The notes below the pieces were generated by a model. The model searched no databases and was not told the DNA's origin. It saw nothing but the letters and a program-made list of their open reading frames with translations. Positions 10,531 through 21,400 of a stretch of 64,000 bases of DNA are shown in pieces. Source of the DNA: an uncultured Pseudomonadales bacterium. GTDB taxonomy: Bacteria > Pseudomonadota > Gammaproteobacteria > Pseudomonadales > CANNCY01. Numbering within the stretch: the first letter of the stretch is position 1; every line of letters begins with the position of its first letter. Position numbers and translations under genes: made by a program. The DNA is taken from positions 62,001-126,000 of the forward strand of contig CANNCY010000001.1 of NCBI GenBank assembly GCA_947503335.1. Direction: 5' to 3'.

Positions 10531-10553
10531 AATCAAATAACCTGACCTTATAT
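10526..10553 (+). promoter_or_regulatory. Candidate sigma-32 (heat-shock) promoter for clpB
   Basis: A GTTGAAA -35-like element (10526-10532), spacer of 13, and CCTTATAT (10546-10553). The -35 context GGGGTTGAA is identical to the stronger candidate before groES. The -10 matches the consensus CCCCATnT only partly. Confidence 0.42.
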
Positions 10554-10593
10554 AGGGTTTATGAGTTATTTATTTTATTAATGAGGCCCTTTT

Positions 10594-13167
10594 ATGCGAA
10601 TGGACAAACTTACTAGCCAACTTAAGGCTGTATTGTCAGATGCCCAGTCGATTGCGACGGGGCAGGATCACACTCAAATTGATATCGAACACCTATTAGC
10701 GGCACTGATTTCGAACAGTCAGGGCACTGCTGCACAGGTGCTGCAGCGAGCTGGTGCAAACGTCAGCGGCTTAGCTGAAAAACTAAACCAAAATCTAGCT
10801 AATAAAGCGCAGGTAAACTCGCCCACAGGCGAAGTCACCATGAGTAACGACGCCATCAAGTTGTTAAATATGGCTGATCGTCAGGCACAGCAGTGGGGTG
10901 ACGAATTTATCAGCAGTGATGCATTGCTAGTGGCAGCCTTTGATACGGCGCCCGCATCAAAGTTAATGAAAGAGTTTGCTAATAAGCAACAGGTAGAACA
11001 GCAGGTACAAGCGATGCGTGCAGGCGGTAATGTCGATAGCGAGGGCGCCGAAGAAAACCGAGAGGCGCTAAATAAATACACCCTAGACCTAACCGAGCGT
11101 GCCGAGCAGGGCAAGCTAGACCCAGTGATTGGTCGTGACGAAGAGATTCGCCGCACGATTCAGGTATTGCAGCGCCGTACCAAAAACAATCCTGTTTTGA
11201 TTGGTGCCCCGGGTGTTGGTAAAACCGCAATCGCCGAAGGTCTTGCTCAGCGTATTATTGATGGTGAAGTGCCTGAAAGCCTGCGTTCAAAAAAGGTATT
11301 GTCGCTAGATATGGGTGCCCTGGTTGCTGGCGCAAAGTTTAGGGGCGAGTTTGAAGAACGTTTAAAAGCAGTACTTAAAGAGTTGTCTCATCAAGAAGGT
11401 CAGGTGATTCTGTTTATCGACGAGTTACACACGATGGTGGGTGCTGGCGGTGGTGACGGTGCGATGGACGCCGGCAACATGCTAAAGCCTGCGCTAGCCC
11501 GTGGTGAGTTGCATTGTATCGGTGCAACTACCTTAGATGAATATCGTCAGTATGTTGAAAAAGATGCAGCACTAGAGCGTCGCTTTCAAAAAGTACTGGT
11601 AGATGAGCCATCTGAAGAAGATACCATCGCCATTTTGCGTGGCTTGAAAGAGCGCTACGAAGTGCACCATGGCGTCGATATCACTGACCCAGCGATTGTG
11701 GCGGCGGCGAAGTTGAGTCAGCGTTACATTACTGATCGCAAATTGCCCGATAAGGCAATCGATCTTGTAGATGAAGCGGCTAGCCGTATTCGCATGGAGA
11801 TAGATTCGAAGCCCGAGTCGATGGATCGTCTCGAGCGCCGTTTAGTGCAGCTAAAGATCGAGCGCAAAGCGATCGAAGATGACAACGAACCAGCAACGAT
11901 TGCCCGCAAGGCTGATCTGGATGCCGAAATCGAAACCCTAGGCTCAGAGTTCGCAAGCCTTGAAGAGCTATGGCGCGCAGAAAAACTCGCCGTAACTGGC
12001 AGCGCGCAAATCAAAGAGCAGTTAGACGCGGCGCGTACCGAATTAGACGCTGCCCGTCGAGCAGGTGATCTAAATAAGATGGCCGAGCTGCAGTATGGTT
12101 TGATTCCTAAGCTTGAGGCAGATATTGCGGCTAGCGAAAACACGCAGGTGACCGAAACTAAGTTATTGCGCAACAGAGTTACTGAAAACGAAATCGCTGA
12201 AGTAGTTAGTAAGTGGACGGGCATTCCTGTTGCCAAGATGATGGCTAGCGATCGCGAAAAACTATTGCAGATGGAGCAACACCTAGGCGAGCGCGTGATG
12301 GGGCAAAAGCCTGCGATTGAAGCGGTGAGTAAATCGACCCGCCGTTCACGCGCCGGGCTAAGCGACCCATCTCGCCCTAACGGTAGCTTCTTGTTCTTAG
12401 GCCCAACAGGTGTGGGTAAAACTGAGCTGTGTAAAGCTTTGGCTGAGTTTTTGTTTGATACCGAAGAAGCCATTGTACGTATCGATATGAGCGAGTTTAT
12501 GGAGAAACACTCGGTGGCTCGTTTGATCGGTGCCCCTCCTGGCTATGTAGGTTACGAAGAAGGCGGCTATTTAACCGAAGCTGTTCGTCGTAAGCCCTAT
12601 TCGGTAGTGCTGTTAGACGAAGTAGAAAAGGCACACCCTGATGTGTTCAATATTTTGTTGCAGGTATTAGATGATGGTCGTCTAACTGATGGCCAAGGCC
12701 GTACGGTTGATTTTAGAAATACATTGATCGTTATGACCTCGAATCTAGGGTCGCACATTATTCAAGAGAAACAGCAGGCGGGCGAAGGCTACGACGCGAT
12801 CAAAGATGCAGTGATGCAGGTGGTTGAACAACAGTTTAGACCCGAGTTTATTAACCGCATCGATGAGACCGTGGTGTTCGAAGCACTGAGCAAAGAGCAG
12901 TTAGCCGGTGTAGCTAAGGTGCAGCTAGGTAGCTTAATCAAGCGTTTGGCGGCGAACGATATCTCGTTGTCAGTGAGTGATGAGGCACTGTCATTGTTGG
13001 CCGACCACGGTTATGACCCAGTGTACGGTGCTCGCCCATTGAAGCGAGTGATTCAGCGCGAGCTAGAAGACCGCATTGCTGATAAGTTGCTGGCGATGGA
13101 TAGCACCGCAGGGGCTAAGGTAATGGTTAACATTGATCAAGGATTGATAAATGTTGAGGTTCATTAA
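10594..13167 (+). CDS. clpB: Protein disaggregase ClpB
   Basis: Hsp100 AAA+ disaggregase (857 aa) that works with DnaK to extract proteins from aggregates. Clp N-domain at 1-150; first AAA+ domain with Walker A GAPGVGKT (204-211); coiled-coil middle domain (~410-525); second AAA+ domain with Walker A GPTGVGKT (603-610) and Walker [13 protein letters not shown]-terminal D2-small domain. Length and domain order are normal. There is no ClpP-binding tripeptide loop pattern as in ClpA. A heat-shock-type promoter is suggested upstream and a strong terminator follows. Confidence 0.97.
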   Translation: MRMDKLTSQLKAVLSDAQSIATGQDHTQIDIEHLLAALISNSQGTAAQVLQRAGANVSGLAEKLNQNLANKAQVNSPTGEVTMSNDAIKLLNMADRQAQQWGDEFISSDALLVAAFDTAPASKLMKEFANKQQVEQQVQAMRAGGNVDSEGAEENREALNKYTLDLTERAEQGKLDPVIGRDEEIRRTIQVLQRRTKNNPVLIGAPGVGKTAIAEGLAQRIIDGEVPESLRSKKVLSLDMGALVAGAKFRGEFEERLKAVLKELSHQEGQVILFIDELHTMVGAGGGDGAMDAGNMLKPALARGELHCIGATTLDEYRQYVEKDAALERRFQKVLVDEPSEEDTIAILRGLKERYEVHHGVDITDPAIVAAAKLSQRYITDRKLPDKAIDLVDEAASRIRMEIDSKPESMDRLERRLVQLKIERKAIEDDNEPATIARKADLDAEIETLGSEFASLEELWRAEKLAVTGSAQIKEQLDAARTELDAARRAGDLNKMAELQYGLIPKLEADIAASENTQVTETKLLRNRVTENEIAEVVSKWTGIPVAKMMASDREKLLQMEQHLGERVMGQKPAIEAVSKSTRRSRAGLSDPSRPNGSFLFLGPTGVGKTELCKALAEFLFDTEEAIVRIDMSEFMEKHSVARLIGAPPGYVGYEEGGYLTEAVRRKPYSVVLLDEVEKAHPDVFNILLQVLDDGRLTDGQGRTVDFRNTLIVMTSNLGSHIIQEKQQAGEGYDAIKDAVMQVVEQQFRPEFINRIDETVVFEALSKEQLAGVAKVQLGSLIKRLAANDISLSVSDEALSLLADHGYDPVYGARPLKRVIQRELEDRIADKLLAMDSTAGAKVMVNIDQGLINVEVH

Positions 13168-13184
13168 CGTAACTATATATCGTT

Positions 13185-13210
13185 AAAGGGCGAGTATGTA
13201 CTCGCCCTTT
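13185..13210. terminator. Terminator between clpB and the convergent lipoprotein gene
   Basis: Stem aaagggcgag / ctcgcccttt with loop tatgta, followed by TTTTATTT; usable from both sides. The stem consists of an inverted pair of the over-represented heptamer GGGCGAG. Confidence 0.85.
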
Positions 13211-13221
13211 TATTTCATAGA

Positions 13222-15555
13222 TTACAAATTATCAACATCAAGCGGTGCTGAGTCTGTGCGAATTATCTCGCGGACGTCGACAGAATCGTAACCGTCAAAG
13301 TCTGGGAAGAAACGGTTTTGAGTAACGCGATATAAGTTGCCTTTAACCTCGCCTAGGTCCCATTGACGAACGTCTAAATAACCATAGTCGTTATAAGTCA
13401 TTTGAAATTTACCTTCTACCACGTCCCAAGTGGTGTTTCTAATGAAGACTTCATCAATTGTAATCTCGCCGTCTTCATTGCTGTCGTATGCTGACACTTG
13501 GCGGCTAGTTTTATCAGCGAATACTTCAAGCCACCAGTAGTTTAGTGGGCCATTCTGGAACGTAGATTGGTCGTAGAAATATACACCTACGGCAGTTTCT
13601 TCAGTAAATTGTAACTGTTGATTACTGATTACACCGTCGCTAGTCCATATTTCCCGATGGTCTCCGTTCACTAATTCGGCCGAGTAGTGGTCTCCAGTGG
13701 TATCAGCAGTACGAATGGTTAGATCGTACTCACCTACCTGTATCTGTAGGTCTTTACCTGCATAGTTCCAAGTAAAGTCGGTTTCAGAGTATTGGAGATA
13801 GCCTGTTCCGTCAGTATTGAAGGTAAATATATCGCCGCTAGTACCATAGTACGTGTAAGGAATAAGAGCAGTTCCTAATGTACGTGTGAATGGGAGCATT
13901 GTTGTAGCGAAGTCAGTTACATTTATCGCTGGTGTAAGTGACTCTGGAACTACTTTCCACATTTCGCTAGATGCAGTTTCAGAATCTACCAGGTGAGGAA
14001 GATCATCATGGTATTTAGAAGACGACGTAATGTTTACGCGCCACGTTTCGCCAATATCATTGTTCGAAAGTCGTTTGATGCTATATGTTTGAATGCAATC
14101 ACATGAGTAGCTTTCGTTAACGCCTGAATCGGGATTGTAGACTTCTCTGCTATCAATAATCCAATTGAGTGTCAAAGTCGATCCATCGAAGTTGTAATTG
14201 CCGCTGGCGATACCGAATTCAAAAGTGCCATCGTTAGCTAGTTCTACTACACCTTGTGTCCATAGAGGAGCTGGTTGGTAGTAGTAGGTGCTCTCTAATT
14301 CCCACTCGGTTTCATCTACCAGTTTAGGGTCTTGAAGAATCTCTTCTTGTGCTTCTTTGAATTCATCAGTGTTGTTAACGTAAGTCACGTACTGGGTAAG
14401 TGCCTCGGCAGACTGAGCTAGCTCTAAAGTTGTTTCTGTGCCATCAGGCAGTGATAGGCTGTCATCACCGGCGCTCTTATCGATCGCGACTTTAATGGCA
14501 GTTGCTACTGTTAGTACTTCTTGGTAGTCAACTTGATCTAGCGTCTCGAAATATTCTTCAGTCGACGTAAATGGTTGGCCGTCATTTTTAAGAAGCGCAA
14601 GTGCGTACTCGGCTGTTGATATGTTAGTAATTTTAACTGCATTAGAATCAGATTCGTCGAGAACACCGTCATCGCCAGCAGTTTCTACTAGGTCGGTTAC
14701 AGTTCCTAACACACTGATTAGGCCGGCGTTTGCCTGAGTATCAACACCTTGGGCTGTCAATGTGATAAGAGAGTCGGCAGTCGAGTCGTCAAATGCGACT
14801 TCAATAGTATAAAGACCGTTGGCATCCGCAGTGGCAGTTACGCCAACGTCTTTACCATTGATTTGCACGGTGATCTGGGCGTTACTAATAGGCGAATCGG
14901 TAGCGATACCTGAAAAGGTTACTGGCATTGTGATTTGCGAAATTAGTACTTGTGCTGTTGCTGTGACCGTGTCTCCATCGGCATCTGATACAGTAATTTC
15001 AAACGTAGCCTGCTCATCTTGAGTTGTTTCAGGCGCCGTTATTTCGATCTCAGAATCGCTAACTACAGAGTAGTCTAGATCGATGCCATCGATTTGCTTC
15101 CAGGATACGTTTGCAATCGATTGACCCTGAGGGTCGATACTAGCGCTGATAGTGCCTGAATCTTTCTCTTCGATAGTTAGAGAGGTAGCTGAAATGATTG
15201 GGCTTACAGATTCTACGGTAAATGACGCGCTTTCAGTGGTAGATTGACCGTGAATATCTGTCGCAGTTACCTCAACGGTTACCACATCGGTTTCGTCTTG
15301 GGTAACAGCAGGGGCTTTAAATAGTGCGCTGTTGCCAGTAACACTAGTTATCGCGGTATTTCCTTCAGTAACTCGCCAGCTAATGTCAGTGATCTCAGAT
15401 TCACTTGTAATAGTCGGTGTTACCGTTACTCCACTTAATTCGCTAACGGTCGACCCTGACATGGTGATCGACGGCGGCGTAGGCAATGAGTCATCATTAC
15501 AAGCAGTTAATGCCGTTAAGCTAGCAAGCGCAGCAGCCAGTTTTAGTTTTTGCAT
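13222..15555 (-). CDS. Large secreted lipoprotein with PKD/Ig-like domains and an EF-hand-like loop
   Basis: 777 residues from ATG 15555, which has AGGAGAA just upstream; an in-frame codon at 15588 is less likely. A signal peptide ends in the lipobox LTALTAC. Residues ~25-220 form two Ig/PKD-like beta domains (ITAPETTQDEQATFEITV pattern). Next is a carboxypeptidase-regulatory-like domain (~225-310, GLYTIEVAFDD), then a helical segment. The C-terminal beta-rich half contains an EF-hand/dockerin-like loop DSNEDGEITIDE near residue ~710. The function is unknown; an envelope location is expected. Upstream there is a perfect CRP-type palindrome. It breaks the otherwise conserved clpB and fxsA-groESL neighbourhood. 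Confidence 0.8.
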   Translation of the reverse strand: MQKLKLAAALASLTALTACNDDSLPTPPSITMSGSTVSELSGVTVTPTITSESEITDISWRVTEGNTAITSVTGNSALFKAPAVTQDETDVVTVEVTATDIHGQSTTESASFTVESVSPIISATSLTIEEKDSGTISASIDPQGQSIANVSWKQIDGIDLDYSVVSDSEIEITAPETTQDEQATFEITVSDADGDTVTATAQVLISQITMPVTFSGIATDSPISNAQITVQINGKDVGVTATADANGLYTIEVAFDDSTADSLITLTAQGVDTQANAGLISVLGTVTDLVETAGDDGVLDESDSNAVKITNISTAEYALALLKNDGQPFTSTEEYFETLDQVDYQEVLTVATAIKVAIDKSAGDDSLSLPDGTETTLELAQSAEALTQYVTYVNNTDEFKEAQEEILQDPKLVDETEWELESTYYYQPAPLWTQGVVELANDGTFEFGIASGNYNFDGSTLTLNWIIDSREVYNPDSGVNESYSCDCIQTYSIKRLSNNDIGETWRVNITSSSKYHDDLPHLVDSETASSEMWKVVPESLTPAINVTDFATTMLPFTRTLGTALIPYTYYGTSGDIFTFNTDGTGYLQYSETDFTWNYAGKDLQIQVGEYDLTIRTADTTGDHYSAELVNGDHREIWTSDGVISNQQLQFTEETAVGVYFYDQSTFQNGPLNYWWLEVFADKTSRQVSAYDSNEDGEITIDEVFIRNTTWDVVEGKFQMTYNDYGYLDVRQWDLGEVKGNLYRVTQNRFFPDFDGYDSVDVREIIRTDSAPLDVDNL

Positions 15556-15598
15556 TAAAATTGTTCTCCTAACAGATTGTGAATGCATGATTTTATTA

Positions 15599-15614
15599 TG
15601 TGAACCGATTCACA
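15599..15614. promoter_or_regulatory. CRP/Vfr-type binding site
   Basis: Perfect half-sites TGTGA-N6-TCACA (15599-15603 and 15610-15614), 44 bp before the start of the minus-strand lipoprotein gene and 110 bp before fxsA. A second TGTGA half-site lies at about 15579. The consensus is that of cAMP-CRP. Which of the two divergent genes is controlled is not decided by sequence; distance favours the lipoprotein gene. Confidence 0.55.
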
Positions 15615-15724
15615 TTGGTGCGCAGGGGATGTTACAGGGTTGTTCTTTTCTTTAAAAGTATGGACCAGCTTGAAATCTCAAAATTAGCCCCTATATAAAG
15701 GTTAAGACCTATTAGGAGCATTCT

Positions 15725-16186
15725 ATGCCTTTACTACTGTTGTTTATTTTGGTGCCAATCATCGAGATCTGGGTATTGATCGAGGTGGGCAGCGCAATTG
15801 GTGCTTTGCCAACGATTTTCTTAATTCTTGCAACAGCCTTTATCGGCCTTGCTCTGCTGCGTCAGCAGGGCTTTTCGACCCTGTTTAGAATGCAGCAACG
15901 CATGAATTCAGGCGAATTACCTGCCTCAGAAATACTAGAAGGTGTGGTGTTGGCGGTAGGCGGCGCATTGCTATTGACCCCCGGGTTCGTCACCGATGCT
16001 ATCGGTTTTATGTGTTTGATTCCTGTAACCCGCAAAATGATGATCGCCAAAGCCATGGCGGGCGGCCTAAAAATGCAGGGTTTCTCGGCGCAATATCATA
16101 GCTCTAGTCAGCACTCGCATACCTCTCAGGGGCAAAGCCATCGCCCAACTGTCATCGATGGCGAGTTTGAGCGCGAAAAAGACTAA
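15725..16186 (+). CDS. fxsA: FxsA family membrane protein
   Basis: 153-residue inner-membrane protein with hydrophobic segments at about 1-20, 25-45 and 75-100, and a hydrophilic Ser/His/Gln-rich C-terminal tail. The start MPLLLLFILVPIIEIWVLI and the GLALLRQQG segment are characteristic of the FxsA (YtfF-like) family. E. coli FxsA suppresses F-factor exclusion of phage T7 when overproduced; its normal role is unknown. It sits directly upstream of groES, as in many gammaproteobacteria. RBS TAGGAG precedes the start. Confidence 0.88.
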   Translation: MPLLLLFILVPIIEIWVLIEVGSAIGALPTIFLILATAFIGLALLRQQGFSTLFRMQQRMNSGELPASEILEGVVLAVGGALLLTPGFVTDAIGFMCLIPVTRKMMIAKAMAGGLKMQGFSAQYHSSSQHSHTSQGQSHRPTVIDGEFEREKD

Positions 16187-16204
16187 AAAATTTACAGTTT
16201 GGGG

Positions 16205-16232
16205 GTTGAAGCTTATTAACTCGCCCCCAAAT
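16205..16232 (+). promoter_or_regulatory. Sigma-32 heat-shock promoter of groESL
   Basis: -35 GTTGAAG (16205-16211), 12-bp spacer, -10 CCCCCAAAT (16224-16232), 80 bp before the groES start. This closely resembles the E. coli groE promoter (TTGAAG ... CCCCATTT). The flanking tttggggg / cccccaaa pair (16198-16205 / 16224-16231) could also fold as a hairpin that ends fxsA transcription. Confidence 0.68.
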
Positions 16233-16253
16233 ACAGTTCATCAAATAAATTTG

Positions 16254-16270
16254 GGCGAGTTTAGCTCGCC
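16254..16270 (+). other. Hairpin in the groES leader
   Basis: GGCGAG (16254-16259), loop TTTAG, CTCGCC (16265-16270). It lies in the expected groESL 5' untranslated region, about 40 bases before the start codon and not covering the ribosome-binding site. No T-run follows, so it is not a terminator. It may stabilise the mRNA; this is inference. Confidence 0.45.
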
Positions 16271-16311
16271 ATTAACCCATTGAAATAAAGAGATTGTTTG
16301 GAGTTACCAAC

Positions 16312-16605
16312 ATGAAAATTCGTCCTTTACACGATCGCGTTGTAGTACGTCGCCAAGAGGAAGAGCAGCTATCAGCCGGTGGCATCGTGCTACCAGGCTC
16401 AGCTAAAGAAAAGCCAAACCAAGGCGAAATCGTTGCCGTAGGTGCTGGCAAGCTACTAGAGAACGGTGACGTTCGTGAGTTAGCCGTTAAGGTTGGCGAC
16501 AAGGTTGTATTTGGCCCATACGCAGGCAACAACACTGTGAAGATCGACGGCGAAGAGCTGATCATCATGAGCGAAGGCGAAATCTACGGTGTAATCGAAG
16601 CTTAA
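16312..16605 (+). CDS. groES: Co-chaperonin GroES
   Basis: 97-residue heptameric lid of the GroEL chamber. The start [12 protein letters not shown] is canonical, so ATG 16312 is chosen with GGAG upstream; the longer reading frame from 16294 is not needed. The mobile loop ([20 protein letters not shown]) and the [18 protein letters not shown] end are conserved. It is followed after 49 bp by groL in the same transcript. Confidence 0.97.
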   Translation: MKIRPLHDRVVVRRQEEEQLSAGGIVLPGSAKEKPNQGEIVAVGAGKLLENGDVRELAVKVGDKVVFGPYAGNNTVKIDGEELIIMSEGEIYGVIEA

Positions 16606-16642
16606 TCGCTTTGACCCCATAAAGAATAAACGAATTAGTTAA

Positions 16643-18304
<1,662 letters not shown>

Positions 18305-18339
18305 GCCAAGCCTAAACCCTACGCTTAACGCGTAACAAG

Positions 18340-18373
18340 AACCCGATTGGCGAAAGCTGGTCGGGTTTTTTTG
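18340..18373 (+). terminator. Terminator after groL
   Basis: Stem aacccga (18340-18346) / tcgggtt (18361-18367) closed by an imperfect inner stem, followed by a run of T. Confidence 0.82.
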
Positions 18374-18441
18374 TGTTTTCAATTTGTCGACATACGCCAA
18401 TGCTCTACTAGACTTTAAGGGTCAAAAATAAGGAGCTAGGG

Positions 18442-21400
18442 ATGGCTGTCAGATTCTTATCACTATTGTTGGTGTTGTTCATTTCGGGATGTAGTAACGA
18501 CAACGGCACAACCCAACCACCGGTTGTTAATCCACCTCAGATACCCACAGCAGACCTGCCGATAGCCGATGCAGGCCATTCGATGCAGCTTCGCCAGGGC
18601 GCAACAGCGGTGTTAAACGGCAGTGGGTCGTATGACCCTAATGGCGCTAAGCTAACCTATCAGTGGTCAATTGTAAGTGCGCCCGCTGGCAGCACCAGTG
18701 CTTTGTCTGATAGCACTAGTGTGTTCCCTAGTATTTATTTGGATGTTGTGGGCGATTACCAGTTTGAGTTGGTGGTCAACAACGGCACAGATGATAGTAA
18801 GCCATCGACTGTGACCATCAGTGATTCTGATTCGGTACCCGTGGCGAACGCTGGCTACGACCGTCAATTTTCTGGCACCCAATCGATTACGCTAGATGGT
18901 AGTCGCAGTTTTGATAGTGATGGCGATGCACTGACTTTTCGATGGTCTATTACCTCATCACCCTCTGGCAGTAGTGCAGCACTCGCCCGCGATAACACCC
19001 CCTTTGCGGTGTTAACCCCCGATGTTGCGGGGCAGTACGAGATCGAACTGATTGTTAACGATGGCAAGGTCGACTCGGCTCCCGACACAGTGATCGTTAC
19101 CGACCAGAACCTAGCACCGATTGCAAATGCGGGGTTGGACACAACTTTTTCGGTGGGTATGCCTGTGGTGTTAGATGGGTCTGGCTCGTTTGATGGCGAT
19201 GGCGATGCACTAACCTATCAATGGCAGTTGGTGACGCAACCTAGTGGCTCGACGGCATCACTTGTTGGCGATACAACGCTACATCCACAACTAACTCCCG
19301 ACGCGGCGGGCGATTATGTTATTTCGTTGGTGGTGAATGATGGTATTAGCGACAGTGGCGTTGATACAGTGACACTGCGTAATGCAGATCACATTCCGGT
19401 AGCCGATGCAGGTAGAAATTTGTCTGTCGCGACCGGCTCGCGTGTTCAAATAGATGGCACCGGCTCGTATGATGCTGACGGTGATAGCCTAACGCCAAGA
19501 TGGTCAATCACCAGCAAGCCTGCTAACTCTTTAGCTCAGCTATCAGACACTGCAACCTTTCACCCGTATTTTATTGCTGATGTAGACGGTGATTATGTGG
19601 TGCAGTTAATCGCTTACGATGGTAGTCATTTAAGTACGCCTTCGATCGCGCGGATATCATCTAGTGCCGGGGGCGCATCAAACAGTTCAAACCTTCGACC
19701 TATCGCCCATGCAGGCAGTGCCCAAAGTGTTTCTATTGGACAGGTGGTGCATCTAGATGGTTCAGGTTCGTACGACCCAGAAGGCGCTGCTATAACGTAC
19801 CAATGGTCGATCTTGTCAGCTCCTGCGGGCAGCACGGCGAGTTTATCTAGCACGACCATAGCGTCGCCAGATATCACCCCCGACGTTGCCGGTTCGTTCT
19901 TATTGCAATTGGTTGTCTCTGATGGTTCGCAATCGAGCACGCCTAGCACCGTATTGATTACCGACGTTAATCTGCCGCCTGTAGCTAAGGCGGGAAATGA
20001 TCAGTCGGTAGCCACCGGTGCAACGGTTACGTTAAATGGCGCGACATCGTCTGATCCAGAGGGAGGTACATTAACCTATAGTTGGTCGTTTATTTCTAAA
20101 CCGATTTCAAGCACAGCAGCACTCGCAAATAGCAGTGCTGCAAGTACGACCTTTAATGCTGATGTCACTGGCGATTATGTAGTGCAGCTGCAGGTGACTG
20201 ATGCCTTTGGGTTGACCAATACAGACGTCGTTATTGTGCGTGATGGTGCGAGTAATACGATTCCGGTGGCCGTCGCCAATGCGGCGAATCCTGGGCAAGA
20301 TTATTTTGTATCGCTGAATACTGCGACAACTTTACAGGGCAGCGCAACCGATGCAGATGGTGATAGCCTTAGTTACAGTTGGTTATTGGTCAGTAAGCCT
20401 GCTGGTAGCAGCGCAGCGCTTAGTAATACAACAACGTTAACTCCGAGTTTTACCCCTGACGTTGATGGTGATTATGTTATCCAGCTCTTCGTAAGTGATG
20501 GGCAAAGCACGAGTATTCCTGATGTGGTTGTATTGCATCGCACGCTTAAGAATTTAAAACCGGTTGCAGTCAACTCAACACCGCTGACTGGCATTACAGC
20601 TCGTCAGGTCACGTTAGACGGTTCTAATAGTAGCGACCCGAATGGTGATGCACTTACTTTTAGGTGGGCTTTGACGCCGCCGCAGGGTAGTACGTCAACG
20701 CTTAGCAGTGCCACAGCGAATATGCCTACTTTTGTGCCAGATATCGCGGGTAACTATCTTGTTAGATTGGTTGTTTCTGATTTAGTGCTAAGTAGCGATC
20801 CTATTTCATTCACCATTGTAGTGACAGACCCGCCTCCGGGTAGTGCGATTGCGTTACCAATTGGGCACAATTTATTGTCGATTTCACCTGAGGGTGGTCA
20901 ATACAATGTCGGCTTGGTGTATTCAGTGCGTGAGAGCGACTTTTCATCGACAACCGATGTAGTGAACTTGGGTGGTGTTCCAGGATTTGCACTAATGGTA
21001 CCTACGCAGAGCTTAGTGGTGCATCCTAACAATGGTAAGGCTTATGGTTTGATGACAGAGGTGGGCCTGTATGACAATGGTGCAGTGATTGAGTACGACC
21101 CTGCCGCGGGGCAGGTTAAGCACTATACAAGTATTCCAAAAGATGATGTTGGTGGCTATTCCACTAGAAACTTTACATCGCGCTTGCTATTTCATCCCGA
21201 TGGTAAGTCGGCTTATGCATACTCCCGTGATGGCGGCTGGGGAAATGCTGGTGTGCTAATTCATATCAACTTTGACGAAACCTCGTCTAACTATAAAGAG
21301 GTCAGGGTAATAGCCGAGGTTGGCAGTCCATTTGGGGCTTTTCCTGGCACGACAAAGAATATTCGCACCAAGCTTCTTTGGAGCGAGGACAACAGTATTC

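Noticed and set aside
11724-12473. 249-codon open frame antisense to clpB
   Set aside because: Lies wholly inside a clear clpB coding region. The Ser/Arg/Leu-rich translation is the usual shadow of a conserved gene in this codon usage.
18550-20830. Regular repeats that could be taken for a CRISPR or DNA repeat array
   Set aside because: The periodicity is of ~276 bp and conserved at protein level; it encodes the PKD repeats. DNA copies are diverged and there are no short identical repeats with spacers.
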